This document shows, in pieces, positions 37,933 to 45,575 of a DNA stretch of 64,000 nt. A program made the position numbers and the translations under genes. The notes beneath the pieces are model-generated. The model was not told where the DNA came from. It worked only from the letters and a program-made list of their open reading frames with translations, and ran no database searches. This DNA is from Leptotrichia sp. oral taxon 215 str. W9775 (GTDB lineage: Bacteria > Fusobacteriota > Fusobacteriia > Fusobacteriales > Leptotrichiaceae). Location of the stretch: positions 1 through 64,000 of the forward strand of contig NZ_KI272841.1 in NCBI RefSeq assembly GCF_000469505.1, in the 5' to 3' direction. The first letter of the stretch is position 1. Each line of letters starts with the position of its first letter.

Positions 37933-38205
37933 AAGAAGATTTATACACCATAGCAAGTAACTTCAAATGGAAATATTGCTGGTGGAATAGTAGCAGTACT
38001 TGATGAAGAAGAACTATATATAGTCACATTGGCTGTATCGCCTGAATAGAGAGGGGAAAATTTTTCTCTTAACCTGCTTTCAAGACTGTTAATGAAAGTA
38101 TAGGAAAAAGGGTATGAAAAGATAGTTTTGTATGTGACAGACAGTAATATTCCAGCTATAAATATTTATAATAAAGCAGGATTTGAAGTGCAGAAAGGAA
38201 CTTGA
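37933..38205 (+). pseudogene. GNAT acetyltransferase remnant with three in-frame TAG codons
   Basis: Reading in the frame of 37942, the peptide includes NGNIAGGIVAVLDEEELYIV, then TLAVSPE, a stop, RGENFSLNLLSRLLMKV, a stop, EKGYEKIVLYVTDSNIPAIN, and IYNKAGFEVQKGT before the TGA at 38203-38205. This is the acetyl-CoA-binding half of a GNAT (RimI-like), with stops at 37951, 38047 and 38101, all TAG. The N-terminal half is not recognisable. An intact but unrelated GNAT follows 2 bp later, so the broken gene may still supply its leader and SD. Confidence 0.8.
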
Positions 38206-38207
38206 TA

Positions 38208-38681
38208 ATGGAAGAAATAGTATTAAAGAGTCCTACAATTGAAGAATTGTGGTTTATAGAGAAACTTTTAAGTGATCCGGAAACAATGTCCTACAATCAT
38301 GCATATGGTGGAACTATAAATTTTCCAAAAGAACAATGGGAAGAATGGTATGCTTATTGGATGGAAAATGTTCAAGGCAAAAGATTTTACAGATATTTGT
38401 ATAACAAAAATCTTAAAGAATATATAGGAGAAGTTTATTACAGATATGATGAAAGCACAGATGCCTATTGTTGCGGAATATTGATATTAGATAAATGGAG
38501 AAACAGGGGCTATGGAACTGAAGGTATAAAGTTACTTTGTAGAAGTGCAAAAGAGAATGGAATAAAGGAATTTTATGATAATATAGCCATAGATAATCCA
38601 TCTATTAATCTGTTTAAGAAATTAGGATTTATAGAAAAATTCAGAAATGAAGAATATATAAGAGTTTATAAAAAATTATAA
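38208..38681 (+). CDS. GNAT family N-acetyltransferase
   Basis: 157 residues. Acetyl-CoA-binding motif A is LDKWRNRGYGTEGIKLLCRS (RNRGYG), and motif B is NPSINLFKKLGF. Residues GTINFPKEQWEEWY near the N-terminus resemble small-molecule or protein N-acetyltransferases of the RimJ-like group. Start ATG 38208 (AAAGG 9 nt upstream, within the preceding remnant); an in-frame TTG 6 bp earlier is less well placed. Substrate unknown. Confidence 0.82.
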   Translation: MEEIVLKSPTIEELWFIEKLLSDPETMSYNHAYGGTINFPKEQWEEWYAYWMENVQGKRFYRYLYNKNLKEYIGEVYYRYDESTDAYCCGILILDKWRNRGYGTEGIKLLCRSAKENGIKEFYDNIAIDNPSINLFKKLGFIEKFRNEEYIRVYKKL

Positions 38682-38686
38682 AACAC

Positions 38687-38717
38687 TTGACAACCCCCCT
38701 TTATTTTTTGATATAAT
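38687..38717 (+). promoter_or_regulatory. Promoter of corA
   Basis: TTGACA (38687-38692) and TATAAT (38712-38717), both perfect, but with a 19 bp spacer. No Mg-sensing leader fits in the 45 bp before the start. Confidence 0.6.
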
Positions 38718-38761
38718 TTATTCATAAAATGAAAAATTATGAATAATTGAGGAGGGTTGTT

Positions 38762-39667
38762 ATGATAAAAAGAATAGATACAAAAAGTGGAAAAACAATT
38801 TCATATGTATATAATTTAAAAGATGAAGATTATAGAATTGTATCTGAAAGATTGGAAATGGATGAAGATAAAATAAAAAATGTTATTGATGAAGAAACTT
38901 TCACTCCAAGAATTTCAAAATCAGACTGGGAAATTTATAAGCTGTATTATCCGACTGTGAAAAAACCTATGATAGATAAAGAGGTTACATCTTACGAGAT
39001 TAATCCAATTGTGATTTGTATGAAGGAGGACAAAGTTGTCATTTTAGATGATGATTATTTTGAAGATTTTTATGATTTTGTTGAAGAATATGCTGAATTG
39101 AGGGATGATGTTCTTGAGGAAAATCGTTTTTTTCTAAATATGCTTCATAAAATTTCTCAAAGTTTGTATAAATATGTACGACTTTTAATTGGTGAGCACG
39201 ATAATATTGAAACAGTTTTAAGGGAACAGCAAAGCAATGAAAAATTGATTTCATTATCGGAAGTGGAGCAAGGCTTTTATGTTTACAATATCGCAATGAG
39301 AAATTTGGATTATGTCGTTGAGAATTTGAAAGAAGATGAACAATTTCAGCAATATGAAGAATATATGACAAGAATTTTGCAGGAAATAAACTTTACACTT
39401 GATTTATCTTCATCATACTGTGAAATTTGTAAAACAACAAGGGAAACATACTCTTCATATATTGGAAATAATATGAATATTACAATGAAAGTTTTGGCAG
39501 CGGCGACAATACTAATCACAGTTCCAAATATGATTTTTGGATTTTATGGAATGAATGTAAAATTACCACTTCAAGACACAGGATTTTGGGCATTAGTCAT
39601 AATTTTTGTGATAATGGTAGCTTTGATGGTTGTATTGTGGAAGTATTTGAAAGATAAGGTTTTGTAA
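38762..39667 (+). CDS. corA: CorA-family divalent cation channel
   Basis: 301 residues. A soluble N-terminal part, a long central helix region, and two C-terminal membrane helices with the signature YGMN (GMN at 263-265) followed by VKLPLQ. The family forms pentameric Mg2+ (or Co2+/Ni2+) channels. ATG 38762 follows GGAGGG; an in-frame TTG 15 bp earlier overlaps that SD. The next gene starts 1 bp after the stop, an unusual partner for a Mg channel. Leucines are mostly TTA/TTG, unlike the genes before 38 kb. Confidence 0.9.
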   Translation: MIKRIDTKSGKTISYVYNLKDEDYRIVSERLEMDEDKIKNVIDEETFTPRISKSDWEIYKLYYPTVKKPMIDKEVTSYEINPIVICMKEDKVVILDDDYFEDFYDFVEEYAELRDDVLEENRFFLNMLHKISQSLYKYVRLLIGEHDNIETVLREQQSNEKLISLSEVEQGFYVYNIAMRNLDYVVENLKEDEQFQQYEEYMTRILQEINFTLDLSSSYCEICKTTRETYSSYIGNNMNITMKVLAAATILITVPNMIFGFYGMNVKLPLQDTGFWALVIIFVIMVALMVVLWKYLKDKVL

Positions 39668-39668
39668 T

Positions 39669-40907
39669 ATGAAAAAAATAGTTTTAGTAATTAGTTTAAT
39701 GATTTCTTTAGTTTTGTGTTCGGCTGAAAAAACGGATTTTATACGAGAAGTATTAGCTAAAAATGATGGATTTGCTTCAGAAGGCAAAGGAACTACTGGT
39801 GGAGCTGGAGCTGTGCAGAAAAATATATTTAAAGTTACAAATAAGAAAGAGTTTGTTGAAGCAATTAGAAATAGAAAAAATTCGGATCCTAAGATTTTGA
39901 TGATATATGGGACAATAGATTTTGATACAGATGATAATGGTAAGACTTTAAAGATGGAAGATTATATGGTTAAAGGGTATGATTTTCAAAAATATTTGGA
40001 AACACATGCTTCTAAAAGTTCAGCATCTAAAAGTTTAAAGGAAGATCAGGAAGCAAAAAGAGGGCAATCTCAAAAAAATCAAAGTAAAAATATTACAGTT
40101 CATGTTCCTGCAAATACAAGTATAATTGGAATTGAAAATGCAAAATTAAAAGGTGTAGATTTAGTAATAGATTCTGATAATGTAATTATAAGAAATATAA
40201 TGTTCGAGTCACCTTATGATTATTTTCCGTCATGGGATCCGAAAGATGGAAAAGAAGGTAACTGGAATTCTCAGTATGACAGTATTTCAATAAAGGGTGG
40301 TACTCATATTTGGATAGATCATTGCCATTTTCAAGATGGGTCTGAAACTGTTGAAAAATATTTTGATCGTAAATATGAGCATAGAGATGGTTTAGTTGAT
40401 ATAACAAATCAATCAGATTACATAACTTTATCATATAATATTTTTGAAAATCATAATAAAGCAATTTTGATAGGCAGTAGTGATTCAAAAGTAGCGGATG
40501 AAGGGAAATTGAATGTGACTTTACATCATAATTATTTTCATAATTTAGTTCAGAGAGCACCAAGAGTAAGATTTGGAAAGGTTCATGTGTATAATAATTA
40601 TTATCAATCAGACAATAAAAATAGTGAATACAGTTATTCTTATTCTTTAGGAGTTGGAAAAAATTCAAAAATATATGCTGAAAACAATGTTGCAGATATA
40701 GAAGGAAGAGATTATAAAGAGTTTGTAAAAGTTTTTGGAGGAAAAGAACTTACAACTGTTAATAATATATTTAATGGACAGAAGATTGATAAATTTAATG
40801 AAAGTCTAGTAAAAGTGAATTGGGTTCCTACATTATATCAAAAAATAGATGCTACAAATGAAGTAAAAGATAAAGTTTTAAATAATGCGGGAGTGTTTAA
40901 AAAATAA
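39669..40907 (+). CDS. Exported polysaccharide lyase family 1 (pectate lyase-like)
   Basis: 412 residues with a signal peptide (about 1-18; a Cys17 is present but not in a good lipobox). A Ser/Lys/Gln-rich insertion lies at about 112-141. The parallel beta-helix part carries WIDHCHF (215-221), DGLVDIT (240-246) and RAPRVRFGKVHVYNNYY (296-312), the PL1 hallmarks: Ca-binding acids and the catalytic Arg. The family cleaves alpha-1,4-polygalacturonate by beta-elimination. The ATG lies 1 bp after the corA stop. A terminator in repeat R1 follows. No pectin-uptake genes are in this window. Confidence 0.88.
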   Translation: MKKIVLVISLMISLVLCSAEKTDFIREVLAKNDGFASEGKGTTGGAGAVQKNIFKVTNKKEFVEAIRNRKNSDPKILMIYGTIDFDTDDNGKTLKMEDYMVKGYDFQKYLETHASKSSASKSLKEDQEAKRGQSQKNQSKNITVHVPANTSIIGIENAKLKGVDLVIDSDNVIIRNIMFESPYDYFPSWDPKDGKEGNWNSQYDSISIKGGTHIWIDHCHFQDGSETVEKYFDRKYEHRDGLVDITNQSDYITLSYNIFENHNKAILIGSSDSKVADEGKLNVTLHHNYFHNLVQRAPRVRFGKVHVYNNYYQSDNKNSEYSYSYSLGVGKNSKIYAENNVADIEGRDYKEFVKVFGGKELTTVNNIFNGQKIDKFNESLVKVNWVPTLYQKIDATNEVKDKVLNNAGVFKK

Positions 40908-40959
40908 AGTGTAGTTTGTTTTAGTTGAAATAAAAAATAAATATTAAATATAAATTGTT

Positions 40960-41000
40960 AAGGATTAGTTTTTGCATAAAGTGAAGGCTAATCTTTTTTA
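40960..41000 (+). terminator. Terminator in repeat R1, after the lyase gene
   Basis: AAGGATTAG (40960-40968) pairs with CTAATCTTT (40988-40996), followed by TTT. The near-identical structure recurs at 41701-41740. Confidence 0.6.
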
Positions 41001-41020
41001 ATTTTTGTATTTATTTTCTA

Positions 41021-41070
41021 AGTTATAACTGATAAAATCTTAGAAAAATATATTTTTCTAAGATATAACT
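41021..41070. repeat. Two palindromic motifs upstream of the antitoxin
   Basis: AGTTATAACT at 41021-41030 and AGATATAACT at 41061-41070, 40 bp apart. They lie 57 bp or more upstream of the antitoxin -35. Possible protein-binding sites. Confidence 0.5.
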
Positions 41071-41126
41071 TATAAAAAATTTTTTGTAGACAAATTAAAA
41101 ATAAAAATTAAAATATGAAAAAAATC

Positions 41127-41161
41127 TTGACTTTTTTATTTATGTACTGTATTATGTACAT
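41127..41161 (+). promoter_or_regulatory. Antitoxin promoter with a YefM-type operator
   Basis: TTGACT (41127-41132), 17 bp, TATTAT (41150-41155). The inverted repeat ATGTAC (41142-41147) and GTACAT (41156-41161) brackets the -10. TGTACA at 41155-41160 is the core hexamer recognised by E. coli YefM; TGTACT at 41143-41148 differs by one base. This predicts autorepression by the antitoxin. Confidence 0.7.
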
Positions 41162-41181
41162 AGATGAAAGGGGTGATTTTT

Positions 41182-41421
41182 GTGACAAATACAAATGCAA
41201 CTAATTTGAGAAAAAATTTATTTTCTTATTTAGAATCAGCGATTGACTATAATGATGTTATTAATGTGAATACAAAAAAAGGGAATGCAATTATTATTAG
41301 TGAAGCTGAATACAATGGTTTACTAGAAACTTTATACTTATTATCAGATCCTAATATGAAAGAAAAGATTGAAACTGCAAAGAATGCTACTGATGAAGAT
41401 TATGAGGTTTTTGAATGGTAG
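41182..41421 (+). CDS. yefM: YefM/Phd family antitoxin
   Basis: 79 residues from a GTG start, chosen because AAAGGGG lies 8 nt upstream and the protein then begins TNTNATNLRKNLFSYLESAI, the usual DNA-binding N-terminus of YefM. IIISEAEYNGLLETLYLL is the conserved middle; the acidic C-terminal tail (ATDEDYEVFEW) is the toxin-neutralising part. The toxin ATG overlaps the end of this gene by 7 bp. It probably binds the TGTACA operator just upstream. Confidence 0.9.
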   Translation: MTNTNATNLRKNLFSYLESAIDYNDVINVNTKKGNAIIISEAEYNGLLETLYLLSDPNMKEKIETAKNATDEDYEVFEW

Positions 41422-41690
41422 AAAAATATAAGATTTATATTTTAAAGAAAGCTAATAAAGATAAGGAGAAAATAAAACAATTTCCAGCATTAAAAAATAA
41501 TGTAGATAAATTGATAAATTTTATAAAGAAAAATCCTTTTCAAACTCCACCATCTTACGAGATTTTAACTAAAGATTTGAAGGGATATTATTCAAGAAGA
41601 ATTAATAAGCAACATAGGCTTGTTTATGAAGTTATTGAGGAAGAAAAAAGGATAAATGTTATTAGTATGTGGACACATTATGAATTTTAG
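41415..41690 (+). CDS. yoeB: YoeB/Txe family toxin, ribosome-dependent mRNase
   Basis: 91 residues, RelE superfamily. Aligning with E. coli YoeB, the catalytic Glu46, Arg65, His83 and Tyr84 correspond to Glu49, Arg68 (in HRLVYEV), His88 and Tyr89 (in WTHYEF), so the toxin looks intact. DLKGYYSRRIN is the family motif. It has two extra C-terminal residues (Glu, Phe). It would cleave mRNA in the ribosomal A site when freed from YefM. Followed at once by repeat R2. Confidence 0.9.
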   Translation: MVEKYKIYILKKANKDKEKIKQFPALKNNVDKLINFIKKNPFQTPPSYEILTKDLKGYYSRRINKQHRLVYEVIEEEKRINVISMWTHYEF

Positions 41691-41699
41691 TAAATTAAG

Positions 41700-41817
41700 T
41701 AAGGATTAGTTTTTATGAAAAGTGAAGGCTAATCTTTTTTTATTTTCGTATTTATTTGCTAAGTTATAACTAATAAAATTGTAAAAAATACATTTTTGTA
41801 AGTTATAACTGATAAAA
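41700..41817 (+). repeat. Direct repeat R2 flanking the toxin-antitoxin pair
   Basis: Copy of R1 beginning AAGGATTAG and holding the same terminator hairpin (41701-41740) and AGTTATAACT motifs at 41762 and 41801. Recombination between R1 and R2 would remove the toxin-antitoxin pair and keep one full module. Confidence 0.75.
41701..41740 (+). terminator. Terminator in repeat R2, after yoeB
   Basis: AAGGATTAG (41701-41709) pairs with CTAATCTTT (41729-41737), then further Ts. Confidence 0.6.
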
Positions 41818-41850
41818 ATATTGATTTTTAGTTTTTTGTAAGTTATAATT
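41762..41850. repeat. Three palindromic motifs at 39-40 bp spacing before the DUF4143 ATPase
   Basis: AGTTATAACT at 41762-41771 and 41801-41810, and AGTTATAATT at 41841-41850. Each is preceded by TTTGTA or TTGCTA and the first two are followed by nATAAAA. The last one ends 8 bp before the SD GAGGTG. The near-constant spacing (about four helical turns) suggests cooperative protein binding, probably regulation of the ATPase gene. Confidence 0.6.
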
Positions 41851-41866
41851 TAAAAGAGGTGATAAG

Positions 41867-43108
41867 ATGTTAAAAAGAGATGAGTATATAAAACAAATAG
41901 TACCTTTTATTAATAAAGACGTCATAAAAGTGTTAACAGGAATAAGAAGAAGTGGAAAATCAGTAATGTTGAAACTTTTAATGGAAGAACTAAAGAAGAG
42001 AAAAATAAATGAAAATCAATTTATATACATTAATTTTGAAAATTTAAAATATAGAAATCTAAAAAATTATGAGAAATTATATGATTTTATTTTAAATAAA
42101 GTCAATAAAAAATACAAAAATTACTATATTTTTTTAGATGAAATACAGGAAGTGAAAGAATGGGAAAGATGCGTAAATTCTCTGAGAGTAAATGAAGAAT
42201 TTAATTTTGATATTTATATTACAGGGTCAAATGCTAAATTACTATCAGGACAGCTTTCAACATATTTAGCAGGAAGATATATTGAATTTGTTGTGTATCC
42301 GTTTTCATTTAAAGAATTTTTTGAAATTATACAGGAGAAAAATCAAGAAATAAAAGTCAAAGAAGCATTTCAGAATTATGTAAAATTTGGAGGAATGCCA
42401 TTTCTTCATAATTTGGATTACAATTTTGAAGCAAGTATGCAATATTTACAGGACTTATATGCTTCCATTATATTAAAGGATATTACCCAGAGAAATAATA
42501 TTAGAGATACAGATTTGCTTGAAAGAATAATAAATTATGTTGTTATGAATATTGGAAATACATTTTCAGCAACATCAATTTCTAAATTTTTTAAAAGCGA
42601 GAATAGAAAAGTTGCAACAGAGACAATACTAAACTATATAAAAGCATGTGAAGAGGCATTTTTAGTTTACCGGGTTGCTAGAAATGATTTATTAGGAAAA
42701 AAGATATTGAATGTGAATGAAAAATATTACATAGCTGATCATGGAATAAGGGAAGCAATAATGGAAAATAATCAAAAAAATATAAATCAAGTACTGGAAA
42801 ATATTGTGTACTTTGAAATGTTAAGAAGAGGATATAATGTAAAAATTGGAAAGGTAGATAATCTTGAAGTAGATTTTGTCTGTAAAAAAAATGATGAAAC
42901 AATATATATTCAAGTGAGTTATCTACTGGCATCAGAAGACACAAAAGAAAGAGAATTTTCAGTTTTAGAAAATATTAAAGACAACTATCCAAAGTATGTG
43001 TTGTCAACGGATGAGTTTGATATGTCAAGAAATGGGATAAAGCATATGAATCTGATAGAATTTTTAACAAAAGACAGCAGAAATTTTAAAAATAATCTAT
43101 GTAATTAG
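41867..43108 (+). CDS. AAA ATPase with DUF4143 C-terminal domain
   Basis: 413 residues. AAA_14-type P-loop GIRRSGKS at 25-32, Walker B YIFLDEIQE with Asp91-Glu92, sensor-like YITGSNAKLL near 118. The DUF4143 part (about 200-400) includes VFYEMLRRGY-like YFEMLRRGYNVKIGK. The C-terminal PD-(D/E)XK-like motif appears as EVDFV (Asp336), then YIQVSY with Gln349 and Ser351 in place of Glu and Lys, so a nuclease activity is unlikely. The family's function is not established. SD GAGGTG; upstream iterated palindromes. Followed by a weak terminator. Confidence 0.88.
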   Translation: MLKRDEYIKQIVPFINKDVIKVLTGIRRSGKSVMLKLLMEELKKRKINENQFIYINFENLKYRNLKNYEKLYDFILNKVNKKYKNYYIFLDEIQEVKEWERCVNSLRVNEEFNFDIYITGSNAKLLSGQLSTYLAGRYIEFVVYPFSFKEFFEIIQEKNQEIKVKEAFQNYVKFGGMPFLHNLDYNFEASMQYLQDLYASIILKDITQRNNIRDTDLLERIINYVVMNIGNTFSATSISKFFKSENRKVATETILNYIKACEEAFLVYRVARNDLLGKKILNVNEKYYIADHGIREAIMENNQKNINQVLENIVYFEMLRRGYNVKIGKVDNLEVDFVCKKNDETIYIQVSYLLASEDTKEREFSVLENIKDNYPKYVLSTDEFDMSRNGIKHMNLIEFLTKDSRNFKNNLCN

Positions 43109-43159
43109 AAAAACTTATAAGAGAAAATTTAATTATAATATAAAAAAAAGCTCGTGATA

Positions 43160-43188
43160 AAAAGGCTAGATTTTCCAGTCTTTTTTGT
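43160..43188 (+). terminator. Terminator after the first DUF4143 ATPase
   Basis: AAAAGGCTAG (43160-43169) and CCAGTCTTTT (43175-43184) form an imperfect stem (one mismatch, one G-U), with a T run. Confidence 0.5.
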
Positions 43189-43199
43189 TTAAAATAAAG

Positions 43200-43228
43200 T
43201 TGCTAAAAGAATAAAAAGCCGATATAAT
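43200..43228 (+). promoter_or_regulatory. Promoter of deoC
   Basis: TTGCTA (43200-43205), 17 bp, TATAAT (43223-43228). Confidence 0.65.
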
Positions 43229-43278
43229 ATAATAAAATAAAAACAACAAATAACAAATCAAAGAAGGGAATGATAATA

Positions 43279-43944
43279 ATGGAAATAAGCAAATTTATCG
43301 ATCACACAATTTTAAAGGCAACTGCTAGAAAGGAAGATATTAAGAAATTATGTGAGGAGGCAAAAAAATATAATTTCTTTTCTGTATGTGTAAATGGTGC
43401 AAATGTCAGATATGCTTATGAGCAGGTAAAAAATTCTGATGTGAAGGTGGCTGCAGTTGTGGGATTTCCTTTAGGAGCAATGTCTAAGGATGCTAAAGTT
43501 TTTGAAGCAAAAAGGGCAATAGAAGACGGTGCTTCAGAAATAGATATGGTTATAAATATTGGAGCATTAAAAGATGGAGAATACGAATATGTGGAAAATG
43601 AAATCAGAGAAATAAAGGAAACTATTGGAAATAATGTATTAAAAGTAATAATAGAAACTTGCTACCTTACTGATGACGAGAAGAAAAAGGCATGTGAGCT
43701 GTCATTAAATGCAAAGGCTGATTTTGTAAAAACTTCTACAGGATTTGGAACAGGAGGAGCAACATTTGAAGATGTACAACTTATGAAATCAGTAGTCGGA
43801 GATAAAGCAGAAGTTAAGGCAAGTGGTGGAGTGAAAGACCTTGAAACTGCAAAAAAATATATCGAATTGGGAGCAACAAGACTTGGTACAAGTTCTGGAA
43901 TAGCAATTGTAACAGGAATGGAAAGTGAAAAATCAGGATATTAA
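43279..43944 (+). CDS. deoC: Deoxyribose-phosphate aldolase
   Basis: 221 residues. FIDHTILKATA at the start, the Schiff-base lysine in FVKTSTGFG (Lys151) and VKASGGVKD near the C-terminus are diagnostic. It splits 2-deoxyribose-5-phosphate to acetaldehyde and glyceraldehyde-3-phosphate, the last step of deoxynucleoside breakdown. ATG 43279 has AGGGA 9 nt upstream; an ATG 9 bp earlier abuts the SD. Separated from the other deo genes by unrelated genes, but with its own promoter. Confidence 0.95.
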   Translation: MEISKFIDHTILKATARKEDIKKLCEEAKKYNFFSVCVNGANVRYAYEQVKNSDVKVAAVVGFPLGAMSKDAKVFEAKRAIEDGASEIDMVINIGALKDGEYEYVENEIREIKETIGNNVLKVIIETCYLTDDEKKKACELSLNAKADFVKTSTGFGTGGATFEDVQLMKSVVGDKAEVKASGGVKDLETAKKYIELGATRLGTSSGIAIVTGMESEKSGY

Positions 43945-43977
43945 ATATTTTGCTAATAGCTGGAGGGGTGAAGTAGA

Positions 43978-44799
43978 ATGAAACTTAAAAATTATTTATT
44001 TTTTGGATTTTTACTATTAATTTCTATGATTGGATTTAGTCAGAATGTGAAAGCTGATGAAGTTCTGCTGACTGATGAAGGGGTAATTTTAAATTTAAAA
44101 GGTCTTCTTAAAATGGATTGGGATAAAGAGGATAGAGATGTTCCCTGTTTTGCGGCAGGATATGGTGAAATACTGTTTTATCCTGAAAATAAAGATATTG
44201 TAAATGGAAAGCCGTTAGTATTGAGGCTTAGAAATTTTGATTATTATAATCCGGATATTGATGCGGATTATGAAAAGGAAGCTGTTAAGACAGAGAAAAC
44301 TGTAACTGAAATATTAAAGAAAAATTTTCCGGAAGAGTACAAAAAAATGCAGAAAATCCGTAGAGGAAATTTTGAAGTTCAGTCAACAGTAAAGATAAAA
44401 AAGGTGGTACCATATACAGAATGTGATTTTACAACAGTTTATGCTTATGCCACAGAATTAAAGAGAGTTAGTGGAGCAAAATCAAAAATAACAGAAATTA
44501 AAACAAAAAAATCAGAAGATTCGGAAGAAGATTTTATAGATCCGGATGAAAAATTTGATTTGAAAAAATATGAAGTAAGTTCAAAGGATGGATATTCAAA
44601 TTTACGTGAAAAGCCGACAAAAGATTCAAAAATTGTTTTAAAAATGAATAATGGAACTGTTGTAAAATATATTACAAAATCTGGCGACTGGTATTATATT
44701 CACTATGCTGATTACCCTTCTGAAAATGAGAAAGAATGGAAGGTCAAAGAATATAGGGGATTTATTCATAAGAGCCAGTTGAAAAAATATGTCGAGTAA
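43978..44799 (+). CDS. Exported SH3-domain protein of unknown function
   Basis: 273 residues with a signal peptide (about 1-26). The N-terminal half is unrecognised and has two cysteines. A charged Lys/Glu/Asp-rich linker at about 165-200 leads to a bacterial SH3 domain (about 200-270: GYSNLREKPTKDSKIVLKM, GDWYYIHY, RGFIHKSQL). SH3b domains usually bind cell wall or surface ligands. SD GGAGGGG-like 7 nt before ATG. Starts 33 bp after deoC, so possibly cotranscribed. Confidence 0.75.
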   Translation: MKLKNYLFFGFLLLISMIGFSQNVKADEVLLTDEGVILNLKGLLKMDWDKEDRDVPCFAAGYGEILFYPENKDIVNGKPLVLRLRNFDYYNPDIDADYEKEAVKTEKTVTEILKKNFPEEYKKMQKIRRGNFEVQSTVKIKKVVPYTECDFTTVYAYATELKRVSGAKSKITEIKTKKSEDSEEDFIDPDEKFDLKKYEVSSKDGYSNLREKPTKDSKIVLKMNNGTVVKYITKSGDWYYIHYADYPSENEKEWKVKEYRGFIHKSQLKKYVE

Positions 44800-44830
44800 A
44801 AGTTTGTAAAATATAAGGGAAATAAAAGAG

Positions 44831-45544
44831 ATGATTTTAGAAATAAAAGAAAAATTTTATCAGCAAGATACTGTTACAATGGCAAGGGAACTGCTTGGAA
44901 AGATTCTGATTTTAAAAAATGAAAATGGAATATTTGCGGGGTACATTGTTGAAACAGAGGCATATTTAGGAGAGTTTGATAAAGCCTGTCACGGATATGG
45001 AAATAAGAAGACTCCAAAAGTTGAAGCATTGTTTGAGAAGGCAGGAACAGTCTATATTTATACGATGCATACTCATAAAATGCTGAATATCGTCTCATGT
45101 GAGGAAGGTAATCCGCAGGCAGTATTAATTCGGGCAGTAGAGCCTATTCTAAATGTCAATGTAATGGAAGAAAATCGTGGGAAAAGCGGAATTCTGGTGA
45201 GCAATGGCCCAGGAAAATTGACAAAGGCGTTTGGAATAGATGACAGATTTAATAAGACAGAAATTCAGATTATTGAAAAGAATATGTTTGAAAAGAAAAA
45301 TTTATTAGAGAAATTAGAAAATAGAAATTTTGGAATTAAATATGATATTTCTAAAATAAATGAAGAATATTTATATCTTGACTTTGAAAATGCTAAAATT
45401 CCTAGGAAAATAGAAACTTCTGCAAGAATAGGAATTCCAAATAAAGGAATCTGGACTGAGAAGAAATTAAGATTTTTTGTAAAAGGGAATAAATTTGTTT
45501 CTGGAATGAAGAAAGCGGAAATGAAGGAAGATACATGGAAGTAA
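44831..45544 (+). CDS. DNA-3-methyladenine glycosylase (Mpg/AAG family)
   Basis: 237 residues. TVTMARELLGKIL, then AGYIVETEAYLGEFDKACHG (active-site Glu and DNA-intercalating Tyr region), VYIYTMHTHKMLNIV, and GPGKLTKAFGI mark the eukaryote-type alkyladenine glycosylase fold. It removes alkylated purines in base excision repair. Length is slightly above the usual 190-210 because of an extended middle. Not related to the AlkA or Tag folds. No clear own promoter; 31 bp after the SH3 gene. Confidence 0.9.
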   Translation: MILEIKEKFYQQDTVTMARELLGKILILKNENGIFAGYIVETEAYLGEFDKACHGYGNKKTPKVEALFEKAGTVYIYTMHTHKMLNIVSCEEGNPQAVLIRAVEPILNVNVMEENRGKSGILVSNGPGKLTKAFGIDDRFNKTEIQIIEKNMFEKKNLLEKLENRNFGIKYDISKINEEYLYLDFENAKIPRKIETSARIGIPNKGIWTEKKLRFFVKGNKFVSGMKKAEMKEDTWK

Positions 45545-45575
45545 GGAATTTTTGGATTTAGAGAAAGGATGAGTT

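Larger units (their letters stand above)
40959..41077 (+). repeat. Direct repeat R1 flanking the toxin-antitoxin pair
   Basis: About 118 bp, roughly 80 percent identical by eye to R2 (41700-41817). Order in both: terminator hairpin, GTATTTATTT, an AGTTATAACT palindrome, then a second related palindrome 39-40 bp later. In R1 the two motifs flank a perfect 24 bp palindrome at 41039-41062. Confidence 0.75.

Noticed and set aside
37933..38205. Amber recoding in the GNAT frame
   Set aside because: The N-terminal half is missing, and rarA in the same window ends normally at TAG, so decay explains it better.
38718..38761. Mg-sensing riboswitch before corA
   Set aside because: Only about 45 nt lie between the -10 and the start, too short for a known Mg leader.
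40186..40668. 160-codon frame antisense to the pectate-lyase-like gene
   Set aside because: Shadow of the PL1 coding frame, which carries all the family motifs.
41021..41850. Could the repeated palindromes be a CRISPR array?
   Set aside because: The repeated unit is only about 10-17 bp, the intervals between copies are themselves similar to each other, and no cas genes are present.
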